From NCBI RefSeq assembly GCF_002583405.1, contig NZ_BCMJ01000003.1:124001-188000 (forward strand): a stretch of DNA of 64,000 nucleotides. The letters run 5' to 3'. The notes beneath the pieces were generated by a model. The model saw nothing but the letters and a program-made list of their open reading frames with translations, made no database searches and was not told where the DNA came from. A program made the translations under genes and the position numbers. Of the stretch, positions 43,338 through 52,006 are shown piece by piece. The stretch comes from Secundilactobacillus silagincola. GTDB taxonomy: Bacteria > Bacillota > Bacilli > Lactobacillales > Lactobacillaceae. Each line of letters starts with the position of its first letter. The stretch's first letter is position 1.

Positions 43338-44680
43338 GTAAGATTGATAACAATCCACGGTCATTAGCGGTTACAGCCCTGACTCGTGTTAAAAATGGTG
43401 CATATTCAAATCTACAATTAAATCAGATGATTGATCAATCAAACATGTCACAACGAGATGCTGGTTTAATGACGACCATTGTCTATGGCGTTATTCAACA
43501 TCGACTGACGATTGACTACCAACTGGCACCGTTTATCAAAAATCAAAAGCGGGTCGCTGACTGGGTGATGATCCTGTTGGAGACGGCTGTGTACCAGATG
43601 CAGTATTTGGAACGCGTTCCCAAGCGGGCTATTTTTGACGAATCGATTCAGATTGCCAAAACCCGTGGTCATGAAGGAATTCGGCGCTTTGTCACCGGCG
43701 TACTGCATCAAATGGACCGGGTTGGAATCAACGACCCAGCCGATATTGACGACCCAATCCAACGTCAGAGCTTGGTCTATTCCGTTCCAGAATGGCTGAT
43801 CAATGCGTTAAATGACCAATTAGGTGCTAAAAAGGCAGTTAGTGTGTTAGAGAGTATCAACCATCCTGCTAACCAGTCTATTCGCGTGGCGACTGATCAA
43901 ATTTCAATGGCGGATGCTAAAGCTGAATTAGAAGCTGAAGACTATAAAGTCAGCGAGAGCCAAGTTGCCGCAGAGGGCTTTGTCCTTAAAGGCAAACCCG
44001 CTAATCAAGCTAAGTTGTTCCATGAGGGTCAGATTACGATTCAAGATGAAAGTGCTATGTTGCCGGCTGAAAGCATGCATATCAAACCAGATATGATGAT
44101 TTTAGACGCCTGCTCAGCTCCCGGCGGTAAAACCGTTCAAATCGCAGGTCAATTATCAGCGGATGATCGCGGTCAGGTAGTGGCTTTAGACATCCACGAA
44201 CATAAAGTGCAGCTAGTTAAGCAGAATGCTAAGCGGATGCATGTCAACGACCGGGTCGTTACGCAAGCCATTGATGCGCGTAAGATTCAAGACGTGTTTG
44301 AAGACCAAACTTTCGATGAGGTTTTAGTAGATGCTCCTTGTTCTGGAATTGGCTTGGTACGCCGGAAGCCTGAGATTCGTTACGAGAAGCAACTTAAAGA
44401 TGTGCAGGCGCTGTCCAAAATTCAGTTAGATATTTTAAACGCGGTTGCTCAAAAAGTAAAAATTAACGGTATAATAACTTACAGTACTTGTACGATACTT
44501 AATCAGGAAAATCGGGACGTGGTGGCGGCCTTTTTGGCTGATCACCCAGAATTTGAATCACAGCGAGTCGAAACAGCGCTTGATTTAAAACCAGACCGAA
44601 CAACTGATTATCTTGAAATTTACCCTGACGATTATGATTCTGATGGTTTCTTCATCAGTCAGTTCAAACGGGTACGTTAG
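43334..44680 (+). CDS. rsmB: 16S rRNA m5C967 methyltransferase
   Basis: A 448-residue enzyme with an N-terminal NusB-like RNA-binding domain (residues 1-140) and a Rossmann methyltransferase domain. The SAM site is DACSAPGGKTVQIA, and the two active Cys are in DAPCSGIGLVRRKPE and YSTCTI. It methylates cytosine 967 of 16S rRNA. It lies between fmt and the phosphatase gene as in most Firmicutes. Confidence 0.95.
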   Translation: MSKIDNNPRSLAVTALTRVKNGAYSNLQLNQMIDQSNMSQRDAGLMTTIVYGVIQHRLTIDYQLAPFIKNQKRVADWVMILLETAVYQMQYLERVPKRAIFDESIQIAKTRGHEGIRRFVTGVLHQMDRVGINDPADIDDPIQRQSLVYSVPEWLINALNDQLGAKKAVSVLESINHPANQSIRVATDQISMADAKAELEAEDYKVSESQVAAEGFVLKGKPANQAKLFHEGQITIQDESAMLPAESMHIKPDMMILDACSAPGGKTVQIAGQLSADDRGQVVALDIHEHKVQLVKQNAKRMHVNDRVVTQAIDARKIQDVFEDQTFDEVLVDAPCSGIGLVRRKPEIRYEKQLKDVQALSKIQLDILNAVAQKVKINGIITYSTCTILNQENRDVVAAFLADHPEFESQRVETALDLKPDRTTDYLEIYPDDYDSDGFFISQFKRVR

Positions 44681-44692
44681 TGGAGGATACAG

Positions 44693-45436
44693 ATGCAGAT
44701 TGCTTATCGAACAGCAATAGGAAAGCGTCGTAAAGATAACGAAGATAGCGTCGGTATCTTTACGAACCAGCAGGGTGTAAAACTTGCTATTATCGCTGAT
44801 GGTATTGGTGGTAATCAGGGTGGTGACGTCGCTTCTGAGATGGCCGTAACTCATATTGGCCATTCATTTAAAGCAAGCAACGCCCAAACCATTGACGAAA
44901 CTAAAAATTGGCTGCAAAAGCAGATCTCCTCTGAAAATCAGGACATTCGTAACCGTTCGGAACAATTTATTGATCTCAAAGGCATGGGCACCACAATTGT
45001 TTTAGCTGTTATTTTCAAACAGACGGTTTTGATTGGCAATATTGGTGATAGTCGAGGTTATTTGTTGCGTGGTCACGTTTTTTCTCAAGTGACTGAGGAT
45101 CATTCGCTGGTAAACGAGTTGGTTAAACGTGGTGAACTTTCAAAACAGGCTGCACGTGTGCACCCGAAGAAAAACGTGATTACGCGATCGTTAGGGATAG
45201 AGAAGGCTGTTCAAATTGACATGCATTTTCTTGAATTAACTGACAACGATATGTTGTTGCTTTGTTCGGATGGGCTCAGTGATATGGTGAATGATGATCA
45301 GATTCAAACTGTGCTTGAAAACGACGCTACGGTACAGGAGAAGTGTGATCAACTCATTAAGTTGGCCAATGATGCTGGCGGTTTGGATAATATTAGTGTG
45401 ATCTTAATCGATGACCGATCGGAGGTGGCTGACTAA
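44693..45436 (+). CDS. stp: PP2C-type serine/threonine phosphatase (Stp/PrpC)
   Basis: A 247-residue metal-dependent phosphatase. The acidic metal-binding motifs are RKDNEDSVGIF, ADGIGGNQGGDVAS, GNIGDSRGYLL, LCSDGLSDMV and GGLDNISVIL. It removes phosphates placed by the kinase encoded next; their genes overlap by one base (TAATG). The pair controls cell division and wall synthesis in related bacteria. Confidence 0.96.
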   Translation: MQIAYRTAIGKRRKDNEDSVGIFTNQQGVKLAIIADGIGGNQGGDVASEMAVTHIGHSFKASNAQTIDETKNWLQKQISSENQDIRNRSEQFIDLKGMGTTIVLAVIFKQTVLIGNIGDSRGYLLRGHVFSQVTEDHSLVNELVKRGELSKQAARVHPKKNVITRSLGIEKAVQIDMHFLELTDNDMLLLCSDGLSDMVNDDQIQTVLENDATVQEKCDQLIKLANDAGGLDNISVILIDDRSEVAD

Positions 45437-47415
45437 TGCGACCAAATTACGTTTTAGGTGGCCGATACCGAATCACCGAGGCCTTAGGTGAAGGTGGAAT
45501 GGCCAACGTATACTTGGCTCATGATCTCATTTTAGACCGTGATGTGTCAGTGAAGTTATTGAGACTTGATCTTCGAGATGACCCACACACCATCAAACGA
45601 TTTCAGCGCGAAGGTTTGGCGGCAACTGAATTAGTCCATCCAAATATCGTCAGCGTATATGATGTGGGCGAAGAAAACGGCATGCAGTACATGGTCATGG
45701 AGTACGTGAAGGGTATGGACCTAAAGGCCTATATCAAACAGCATTTTCCCATTCCCTACCAAGAAGTGATCAACATTATGGAACAGGTCCTGTCTGCAGT
45801 GGCGGTGGCTCATGCCCATAACATTATTCATCGTGATTTAAAGCCGCAAAATATTCTGATTGACGACAAGGGTGTTGCTAAGATTACCGATTTTGGAATC
45901 GCGGTGGCCATGTCAGAAAACGCGTTGACACAGACGAATACGGTATTAGGTTCGGTACACTACTTATCGCCCGAGCAGGCCCGTGGCGGCATGGCAACCA
46001 AAAAATCTGACATCTATTCGTTAGGAATCATTCTCTATGAACTACTGACGGGAACGGTCCCCTTTAAAGGCGAAACGGCGATTTCAATCGCTATCAAGCA
46101 TTTTCAGTCCGAAATTCCTTCTGTGCGTGAATTTGATCCGCGTATTCCTCAAGCATTGGAGAACGTGGTTTTAAAGGCAACTTCTAAACGGCCTTCAGAC
46201 CGCTACGAAACGGTTACTGATATGGCGAATGACCTAGAAACTTCTTTATCACCTCGGCGAGCATCGGAAGCTAAGTTTGTACCGGCCGCAGATGCTGATA
46301 ACGGTGAAACCAAGGTTTTAGATAAATCGGCCTTACACTCTGAAGTTGCTCATCAAGAGCCAAAACCAGATGATGTCCCTCCGTCGAAACCCAAAAAGCG
46401 GCATCGACGGCGACACTGGCTTTACGTCTTGTTTGGCCTAGCTGCGGTTTTAATCGCCATGGTTGGTTTAGCCTTTTGGCTTGGTCGCCCACAGACCGTG
46501 ACGGTGCCGGATGTCAGTGGTCTAACCATTGATGAAGCCCAGCAAAAACTTTCAGATAGCAGCTTAGACACGGGTTCAATCAAGCGGCAATCCAGTGCGG
46601 ACATTAAGAAAAATTTGGTCATCAAAACATCGCCCGCCGCGGAAAAATCCGCTAAAAAAGATTCAAAAATCAAGCTTTATGTTAGTACCGGACCACGAAT
46701 GGTAAGAATTGGGAACTATATTGGTCAATCTTATACACGTACTGCAGCAGTTTTAAAAGCCAAGGGAGTAACTGTTAGACGTCAGAACGAATCGTCTAAT
46801 GAGGTGCCAATTGGCAGCGTGATGCAGCAAAGTGTCGAGAGCGGTCAGCGTATCAACCCAAAGGAGACTACGGTGACGTTAACCGTTTCAGCCGGTCAGC
46901 GGCAATTGCAGTTGGCTAACTTAATTGGTAAAAAGAAAGCCCAGATTCAGCGCTATGCAACGCAAGAATCGCTCAATATTTCGTTCAAATATCGCTATGA
47001 TAATGCCACTAAAGAGACAGCAATCGATCAGAATCCGGCTGCCGGTAGTATGGTGAAAGAAGGTTCCACCGTTGTTGTGACGCTGTCCAGGGGGAAGAAG
47101 CCAGTTTCGAAATCTGAACCCAAAGTTGAGGATTTCAACGTTGACGTTAGTATTCCTTTTGAGGCAAACAGCTCTAAGACTAGCGGTTCAGGTAAAACGA
47201 GTGTCTCTTCAACTTCAGGAGTCAATACCGTTCAGATTTATATTCGCGACCATGATCATGATTATGGCACCGTCTATAAACAGTTGACCATTGCTCAAGA
47301 TACGCAGGTCACGATTCCCTTCGCCGTTGAATCCGGTAAGAGTGGCGGTTATAAGATTGTTAGAGATGGCAAAGTGATTTTAGCTGATAACAATGTCACC
47401 AAAAACGCGCATTGA
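45436..47415 (+). CDS. prkC: PASTA-domain serine/threonine kinase (PrkC/StkP)
   Basis: A 659-residue membrane kinase. The cytoplasmic kinase domain (residues 10-275) has GEGGMANVYLAHD, catalytic HRDLKPQNIL, DFG and SPEQA. A basic juxtamembrane region (KPKKRHRRRH) precedes one membrane helix (about residues 326-347). Outside lie three PASTA repeats (starting near TVPDVSGLTIDEAQQKL, RIGNYIGQSYTRTA and QLANLIGKKKAQIQ) that sense peptidoglycan or lipid II, then an approximately 110-residue C-terminal domain not of PASTA type. Its partner phosphatase is encoded upstream. Confidence 0.96.
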   Translation: MRPNYVLGGRYRITEALGEGGMANVYLAHDLILDRDVSVKLLRLDLRDDPHTIKRFQREGLAATELVHPNIVSVYDVGEENGMQYMVMEYVKGMDLKAYIKQHFPIPYQEVINIMEQVLSAVAVAHAHNIIHRDLKPQNILIDDKGVAKITDFGIAVAMSENALTQTNTVLGSVHYLSPEQARGGMATKKSDIYSLGIILYELLTGTVPFKGETAISIAIKHFQSEIPSVREFDPRIPQALENVVLKATSKRPSDRYETVTDMANDLETSLSPRRASEAKFVPAADADNGETKVLDKSALHSEVAHQEPKPDDVPPSKPKKRHRRRHWLYVLFGLAAVLIAMVGLAFWLGRPQTVTVPDVSGLTIDEAQQKLSDSSLDTGSIKRQSSADIKKNLVIKTSPAAEKSAKKDSKIKLYVSTGPRMVRIGNYIGQSYTRTAAVLKAKGVTVRRQNESSNEVPIGSVMQQSVESGQRINPKETTVTLTVSAGQRQLQLANLIGKKKAQIQRYATQESLNISFKYRYDNATKETAIDQNPAAGSMVKEGSTVVVTLSRGKKPVSKSEPKVEDFNVDVSIPFEANSSKTSGSGKTSVSSTSGVNTVQIYIRDHDHDYGTVYKQLTIAQDTQVTIPFAVESGKSGGYKIVRDGKVILADNNVTKNAH

Positions 47416-47437
47416 TTATAAGATATCGAGTGTGTGA

Positions 47438-47538
47438 CAAAACTTGGTAGATTCCAGAATTTAACGCAAATAAAGCCTATTCCAATGCACTTTCGGAATA
47501 GGCTTTATTTGCGTTAAATGGCAAGAATCTGAGTTTTG
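47438..47538. repeat. About 100-nt near-palindrome, MITE- or REP-like hairpin
   Basis: The core is a perfect 25-bp inverted repeat (47459-47484 region against 47494-47519) whose arms begin ATTTAACGCAAATAAAGC. Outside it, AGATTC pairs with GAATCT, and CAAAACT (47438-47444) pairs with AGTTTTG (47532-47538). Total stem is about 38 bp with small internal loops. There is no T-run as in ordinary terminators. It lies after prkC and could still end that transcript. Confidence 0.75.
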
Positions 47539-47713
47539 GCGCATATTAGGTCATATTGACGCATTGAACCAAAGGCAGGTATCACTAATTTTTGCTGAAA
47601 AATTAATTGAAATGCTGACCAGTATAAACTTAGGGCACAACCTCTTTTTTGGATGATTACTAGTTTCAGCAATAGTCAGTGAAATCTATAACTTGTAAAT
47701 CCTTCTTAACGGT

Positions 47714-47905
47714 TCACTGATCAGAATCCTTTTTCTGATCGCTGAACGCAGCGTGCAGAGCGACCATTGCCGCTTTGGCTGAAATATTAGCAACCAAGTT
47801 AACCATATCTCGAGAAGTTTCATCCTTGGTGTCTGACACCAAACTGTCGACCCAAGCATGTAGTGCCTTAGAAGCTTTATCAAAATCAGGTTCATTGTTA
47901 TTCAA
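47714..47905 (-). CDS. Small acidic protein of unknown function
   Basis: A 63-residue soluble protein, starting MNNNEPDFDKASKALHAWVD and containing a helical Ala/Val-rich middle (NLVANISAKAAMVALHAAFS) with an acidic polar tail. Start is TTG 47905, 10 bases after AAGGAG on the minus strand. An overlapping frame on the same strand gives an improbable composition and was discarded. No family is recognised. It lies alone, opposite in direction to both neighbours, between a palindromic element and the rsgA promoter region. Confidence 0.6.
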   Translation of the reverse strand: MNNNEPDFDKASKALHAWVDSLVSDTKDETSRDMVNLVANISAKAAMVALHAAFSDQKKDSDQ

Positions 47906-48226
47906 GCTAATCGTCTCCTTCCAACGATAATTATCTCACTATCTATCCGTCACAGAAAGGTAGCAACCTTTTATTACTCAGTAGAGTCTATTCTGACGAA
48001 CTTTTCGGAATAGGTTTTATTGATACCAGTATCGACTTATGTTATAGCCCTTTGTTGAATACAGCTATCCACCCCGGAAATTTTAGATTAGTAAGCCAAA
48101 ATAGAAGCCAATTTTGATTTATTTTTGGTAAACCCTGTTAAATCAATGGACTTAACCCCAATAGTTCTTTTATAATAAACAAGGACTGGTTTTTAATTAT
48201 TCAGAACTTAGAAAGGTGGCGTTGAT
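47906..48226. other. 321-base gap before rsgA
   Basis: It holds a partial, decayed copy of the 47438 hairpin (47984-48024) and a TATAAT at 48171-48176 with TGGACT 18 bases upstream, a weak promoter candidate for rsgA. No gene is supported. Confidence 0.45.
47984..48024. repeat. Degenerate second copy of the 47.4 kb hairpin centre
   Basis: GTCTATTCTGACGAAC then TTTTCGGAATAGGTTTTATT aligns with the centre of the larger palindrome (GCCTATTCCAATGCAC then TTTCGGAATAGGCTTTATT). CTATTC/GAATAG still pairs, but the outer arms are lost. Confidence 0.5.
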
Positions 48227-49129
48227 GTGGCGGAAGGCCAAATTCGACAATCATTAAGTGGTTTTTACGATGTCATGACGGATTCAGGAAGACTGGTGCG
48301 CACACGTGCACGGGGTAATTTTCGTAACCGGAAGATTACACCATTGGTCGGCGATCGGGTTGTGATCGATGCGCCGAACGATCGTGAAGGTTATATTTTG
48401 GAAGTTAAACCAAGGCATAATTCGTTGGTTCGACCACCGGTTGCTAACGTTGATCAGGCAATCGTGGCGACTGCCGTGCGTGAGCCGGTCTTTTCGACTA
48501 ATTTACTAGATCGACAGTTATTAGCACTGGAAATCGCAGATATTGAGCCGGTCATTTATCTGACAAAAACGGATCTGCTGACTGCAGCTGAGCAGGATGA
48601 GTTTGCCAAATTGGCGGATGACTACCGCAAGATTGGTTATCACGTTGTTTATACGGCGGAACCATTTTCAGCAGCTGCTATTCAAGAAGTGGATGATTTA
48701 CTGGCTGGTAAAGTCAGCGTCATCATGGGTCAGACGGGTGCTGGTAAATCGACATTACTGAATCACGTTGCGCCTGATTTAAAGCTTGAGACTGGTGAAA
48801 TATCAGCCAGTTTGCATCGTGGAAAGCATACGACGCGGCGAGTACAGTTACTGGAAGTTGCAGGTGGCTTGATTGCCGATACACCGGGATTCTCCTCCTA
48901 TGATACGTTTTCGCTTGATGCACGGGAATTAGGCAAATATTTCCGTGAATTTCGCAGAGCGTCTGTTGACTGTCGTTTTCGAGGTTGTGTCCACGTCAAT
49001 GAGCCTGGCTGTGCTGTTAAAGCCTTAGTCGAGTCAGGCGATATTTTGCAAAGTCGTTACGATAATTATTTACTGCTGTATCAAGCTCTGAAAAATCAAA
49101 AACCAAACTATCGCAAATCTGAGAAATGA
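48227..49129 (+). CDS. rsgA: Ribosome small subunit-dependent GTPase RsgA
   Basis: A 300-residue circularly permuted GTPase for 30S maturation. Order is OB domain (residues 1-70), G4 TKTD, then G1 GQTGAGKSTLLN (about residues 167-178), G3 DTPGF, and a C-terminal zinc site with Cys/His in CRFRGCVHVNEPGCAV. It starts at GTG behind AAAGGTGG. rpe follows after 10 bases, as in B. subtilis (yloQ-rpe-yloS). Confidence 0.96.
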   Translation: MAEGQIRQSLSGFYDVMTDSGRLVRTRARGNFRNRKITPLVGDRVVIDAPNDREGYILEVKPRHNSLVRPPVANVDQAIVATAVREPVFSTNLLDRQLLALEIADIEPVIYLTKTDLLTAAEQDEFAKLADDYRKIGYHVVYTAEPFSAAAIQEVDDLLAGKVSVIMGQTGAGKSTLLNHVAPDLKLETGEISASLHRGKHTTRRVQLLEVAGGLIADTPGFSSYDTFSLDARELGKYFREFRRASVDCRFRGCVHVNEPGCAVKALVESGDILQSRYDNYLLLYQALKNQKPNYRKSEK

Positions 49130-49139
49130 GGGACTATGT

Positions 49140-49790
49140 ATGAAAATCGCACCATCTATTTTAAGTGCAGATTATGTTAATCTTCAACAGGATATCGAAA
49201 AAGTGGACAAAGCAGGAGCTGAATACCTCCATATTGACGTTATGGATGGTCAATTCGTACCGGCTATTTCTTACGGTCCAGGTTGGTTAAAGGCCATTCG
49301 TCCAATTACCAACATGACGCTGGATGTTCATCTTATGGTGCAAAATCCTGAACGTTTCGTGGAACAATTTGCTGAAAACGGTGCTGATATTATTGGTGTA
49401 CACGTTGAAGCAACGCCACATATTCACCGTGCACTTCAATTGATTAAAAATGCTGGTGCAAAAGCGGAAGTTGTTATCAACCCTGGCACTTCTGTGGAAG
49501 CTATCAAACCATTGCTTTACATGGTGGACCAAGTGTTAGTAATGACGGTTAACCCAGGTTTTGGTGGTCAAAAGTTCCTGCCCGAAACGCTAAAGAAAAT
49601 CAAGCAATTAGACCAATTGAAACAAACTGAAGGCTACGATTTTGACATCGAAGTTGATGGCGGCGTTAAGAACGATACGATCGTAGACTGTCAAAAAGCT
49701 GGTGCAACAGTTGCTGTCGCCGGTTCATACGTCTTTGATGGTGTTGATCCTGCTGCTAAAGTCCAAGCCTTAAAGGATGCGACGAAATAA
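49140..49790 (+). CDS. rpe: Ribulose-phosphate 3-epimerase
   Basis: A 216-residue TIM-barrel enzyme interconverting ribulose-5-P and xylulose-5-P in the pentose phosphate or phosphoketolase route. SILSADYVNLQQDIEKV, the metal-site His and Asp in LHIDVMDGQFVPAISYG, and VNPGFGGQKFLPETL are typical. It lies in the rsgA-rpe-thiN block and ends 1 base before thiN. Confidence 0.96.
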   Translation: MKIAPSILSADYVNLQQDIEKVDKAGAEYLHIDVMDGQFVPAISYGPGWLKAIRPITNMTLDVHLMVQNPERFVEQFAENGADIIGVHVEATPHIHRALQLIKNAGAKAEVVINPGTSVEAIKPLLYMVDQVLVMTVNPGFGGQKFLPETLKKIKQLDQLKQTEGYDFDIEVDGGVKNDTIVDCQKAGATVAVAGSYVFDGVDPAAKVQALKDATK

Positions 49791-49791
49791 C

Positions 49792-50439
49792 ATGACACAT
49801 TTAAACTTGCTGGTAGGTGGTCCTACCAGTGAATGGCCCGACCAACTGACTGCCGGCAAGGTGTTCGGTGATTGGATCGGTGTTGACCGTGGAACATTAA
49901 GACTGTTGAAGATGGGCATTACACCGTTAGTTGCTATTGGTGATTTTGATTCATTATCAGCAGACGAACTTAAACTGGTCAAGAGCGCCGTTTCTGACAT
50001 TAGACAGGCCGTTCCCGAAAAAGATGAGACGGATACACAGCTTGCCGTAACGGTCGCTTTACATGAGTATCAATATGATCGATTAGATATTTATGGTGCC
50101 ACTGGCGGTCGCCTAGATCATTTCCTAGCTAATTTCTGGATGGTTTTAGAACCCCGGTATCGGCAATACGCACCCCGAATTCGCTTTATCGATAAACAAA
50201 ACACCATTACGTTTTTTGCACCAGGTTCGTATGAGATAAAAAAAGAACCGGACAAAAAATATTTGGCGTTTGTGACACTTGAAAATGTGGGTCACCTCAC
50301 GCTGCCTGATGAAAAGTACAATCTGAAGGACGAAAACGTGACCCGGCCAATTTCGTATGCCAGCAATGAATTTGTTGGTGACACCGGCCATTTTTCATTC
50401 GATAGTGGCATGGTTGCAGTCATTCAAAGTAAGGATTGA
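49792..50439 (+). CDS. thiN: Thiamine pyrophosphokinase
   Basis: A 215-residue enzyme that makes thiamine diphosphate from thiamine and ATP. GVDRGTLRLLKMGITPLVAIGDFDS (in two parts, near residues 28-52), the Asp/Glu-rich KDETDTQLAV and GATGGRLDHFL are family hallmarks. The product is the cofactor of phosphoketolase and related enzymes. ATG 49792 is chosen because the upstream ATG 49777 lies inside rpe. A terminator follows. Confidence 0.95.
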   Translation: MTHLNLLVGGPTSEWPDQLTAGKVFGDWIGVDRGTLRLLKMGITPLVAIGDFDSLSADELKLVKSAVSDIRQAVPEKDETDTQLAVTVALHEYQYDRLDIYGATGGRLDHFLANFWMVLEPRYRQYAPRIRFIDKQNTITFFAPGSYEIKKEPDKKYLAFVTLENVGHLTLPDEKYNLKDENVTRPISYASNEFVGDTGHFSFDSGMVAVIQSKD

Positions 50440-50450
50440 TTATGTTCTCT

Positions 50451-50485
50451 AAGTTCCCGTCATCATCATATGACGAGAACTTTTT
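50451..50485 (+). terminator. Terminator after thiN
   Basis: AAGTTCCCGTCA pairs with TGACGAGAACTT around an 8-base loop, followed by TTTTT. It closes the gmk-thiN cluster. Confidence 0.85.
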
Positions 50486-50604
50486 AATTATATATGACAG
50501 CGACTGTCAACGCTGGTTTTGAATCCGTTTTCGTAAATATGATAGAATAGTAGTTGATCATAACGGAACAATATTAATGAAAGATTAGTCAAGGAGTGGA
50601 TAGA

Positions 50605-50976
50605 ATGAAAGTCTTTAACGATCATTATGTGACAAATACAAAGTCAGAAATAGCCGTCTTTATGGTGGATGGCAAACGTATTGAAGTTTCAAATGGCGGT
50701 GCTGATGGAGAGCAGGACATCCAAATTATTCCAATGTCAGAATTCGATGATTACAAAGTTGATCCCGCAACCAAAACCGAAATTAACGGTGAAGATATCC
50801 AACTGTTAGATTTTGACGGTGAAACGGATGTACCTCAAGCCGCCATGGTCGATGGTAAAATGACGTCAATCACGATTAATCGTCCTGATATTTTACCAAA
50901 GGGTCACTATGTTGCTTATGGATTGGCGTCTAGTTTTGGATTAAAACGGGGCTGTGTCTATCTGTTTAAAGATTAA
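50605..50976 (+). CDS. Unknown small protein (beta-rich)
   Basis: A 123-residue acidic soluble protein I do not recognise. It is rich in alternating hydrophobic/polar strands: EIAVFMVDGKRIEVSNGG, IQIIPMSEFDDYKV, then TDVPQAAMVDGKMTSITINR and a closing GLKRGCVYLFKD. No signal peptide or membrane segment. GGAG at 50593-50596 favours ATG 50605 over GTG 50596. It follows a terminator, so it has its own transcription start. The next gene, also unknown, lies 67 bases on. Confidence 0.7.
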   Translation: MKVFNDHYVTNTKSEIAVFMVDGKRIEVSNGGADGEQDIQIIPMSEFDDYKVDPATKTEINGEDIQLLDFDGETDVPQAAMVDGKMTSITINRPDILPKGHYVAYGLASSFGLKRGCVYLFKD

Positions 50977-51043
50977 TATACTATGACACGGTATTTTCGA
51001 GACAGTGTACTGGTCTCATTAAGAACGAAAGTGAGCGACTAAC

Positions 51044-51451
51044 GTGGCATTTCAAACACACTATAACTTTGGCGGGGCTAAAACCCACAACGGTGGCAGT
51101 AAATCGGCTGCCAAAAAAGCACTCAAGCAATTTTGGCAATATATTCAGGGTCAAGGAGCTCAGCTAAGTGATCCAATCACGGTTAGCCAAATTTCGAGTA
51201 TGCAACGCAATCTCTTGTCGTATGGCTCTCGTATGGTAAACAGTTACCGGGTTTCTGGTGGGGCTTATGACACAACGTTAACCCAGTACGTGACTGATTG
51301 TTGTGGCTACCTGGATCAATTTATAACGTCTGATACAGCTCATTTAGCTGACGGCTCGCTTCCAGACAATCGACAGGCCTTCATGGTTAAGTTTGAACAT
51401 CAGGTCAATCAACTGATTCGTCGTTATGAAACAGCCATTACTAAGGGATGA
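51044..51451 (+). CDS. Unknown small protein
   Basis: A 135-residue protein without recognised family. The first 30 residues are Gly/Ala/Lys-rich (HYNFGGAKTHNGGSKSAAKK), followed by helices: ALKQFWQYIQGQG, ISSMQRNLLSYGSRMVNSY, YVTDCCGYLDQFI and KFEHQVNQLIRRYETA. It is mildly basic overall and has no signal sequence. It starts at GTG with a weak GAGCGAC-type site, so the exact start is less certain. A terminator follows. Confidence 0.65.
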   Translation: MAFQTHYNFGGAKTHNGGSKSAAKKALKQFWQYIQGQGAQLSDPITVSQISSMQRNLLSYGSRMVNSYRVSGGAYDTTLTQYVTDCCGYLDQFITSDTAHLADGSLPDNRQAFMVKFEHQVNQLIRRYETAITKG

Positions 51452-51505
51452 TTGAAATCCCGAGTCTATCATTGTTCTCAGTCACAACTAACTGAAAAAA
51501 CAAAA

Positions 51506-51547
51506 AAACCACTGACAGCGAAATTGATCGTCGTCAGTGGTTCTTTT
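51506..51547 (+). terminator. Terminator after the 51.0 kb unknown gene
   Basis: AACCACTGAC pairs with GTCAGTGGTT across a 16-base partly paired loop, followed by CTTTT. Confidence 0.75.
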
Positions 51548-51576
51548 GGTTGAAAGAAAAATTTTAAAAAATTCAC

Positions 51577-51610
51577 AAAAAAAGCTTGGCAATGGTGCCA
51601 AACTTTTTTA
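51577..51610 (-). terminator. Terminator after rpmB
   Basis: On the minus strand AAAAGTTTGGCA-CCAT-TGCCAAGCTTTT followed by T-run, directly after the L28 stop. Confidence 0.85.
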
Positions 51611-51611
51611 A

Positions 51612-51797
51612 CTAAACTCGAGTCACTTTACCTGACTTCAAAGTTCGTGCAGAAATCCAAACCTTCTTAGGCTTGCCATCTACTAAGATCCGAACTTTTT
51701 GCAAGTTTGGCTTCCAAGCACGCCGTGATGAATTCAAGGCGTGAGAGCGCTTGTTACCGAAACGGGTGCGCTTGCCGTTAATGAAATCTTTTGCCAT
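51612..51797 (-). CDS. rpmB: 50S ribosomal protein L28
   Basis: A 61-residue basic ribosomal protein starting [20 protein letters not shown], full length for L28, without the zinc Cys pairs of some L28 forms. AGGAGGTAG precedes the ATG on the minus strand. It is divergent from the Asp23-fakA operon, the usual Firmicutes arrangement (rpmB/yloU-yloV). Confidence 0.97.
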   Translation of the reverse strand: MAKDFINGKRTRFGNKRSHALNSSRRAWKPNLQKVRILVDGKPKKVWISARTLKSGKVTRV

Positions 51798-51908
51798 TGG
51801 TAACTACCTCCTTTTAGACTTATCTAAAAAACGTTGCTTTTTAGCTCACTAAAATAATTTATCATAACCCCAATCGGAATGCAATAGTTTTCTTTCAAGT
51901 AATTTTAC

Positions 51909-51938
51909 TTGACAGCACTTAAGATGATTAATTATGAT
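51909..51938 (+). promoter_or_regulatory. Promoter of the Asp23-fakA operon
   Basis: Perfect TTGACA (51909-51914) and TATGAT (51933-51938), 18 bases apart and 68 bases before the Asp23 gene. Confidence 0.78.
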
Positions 51939-52006
51939 AACGGTAATGCACAATTTGTGGTAAGATAAATTATCGTGAAGACTAGTATGCAAGGAGGCTG
52001 CTTTAG

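Noticed and set aside
47686-47895. Minus-strand 69-codon frame overlapping the small acidic gene
   Set aside because: Same strand, different phase, no ribosome site, and a Leu/Trp/Arg/Cys-rich composition typical of an out-of-frame shadow; the 47714-47905 frame is better supported.
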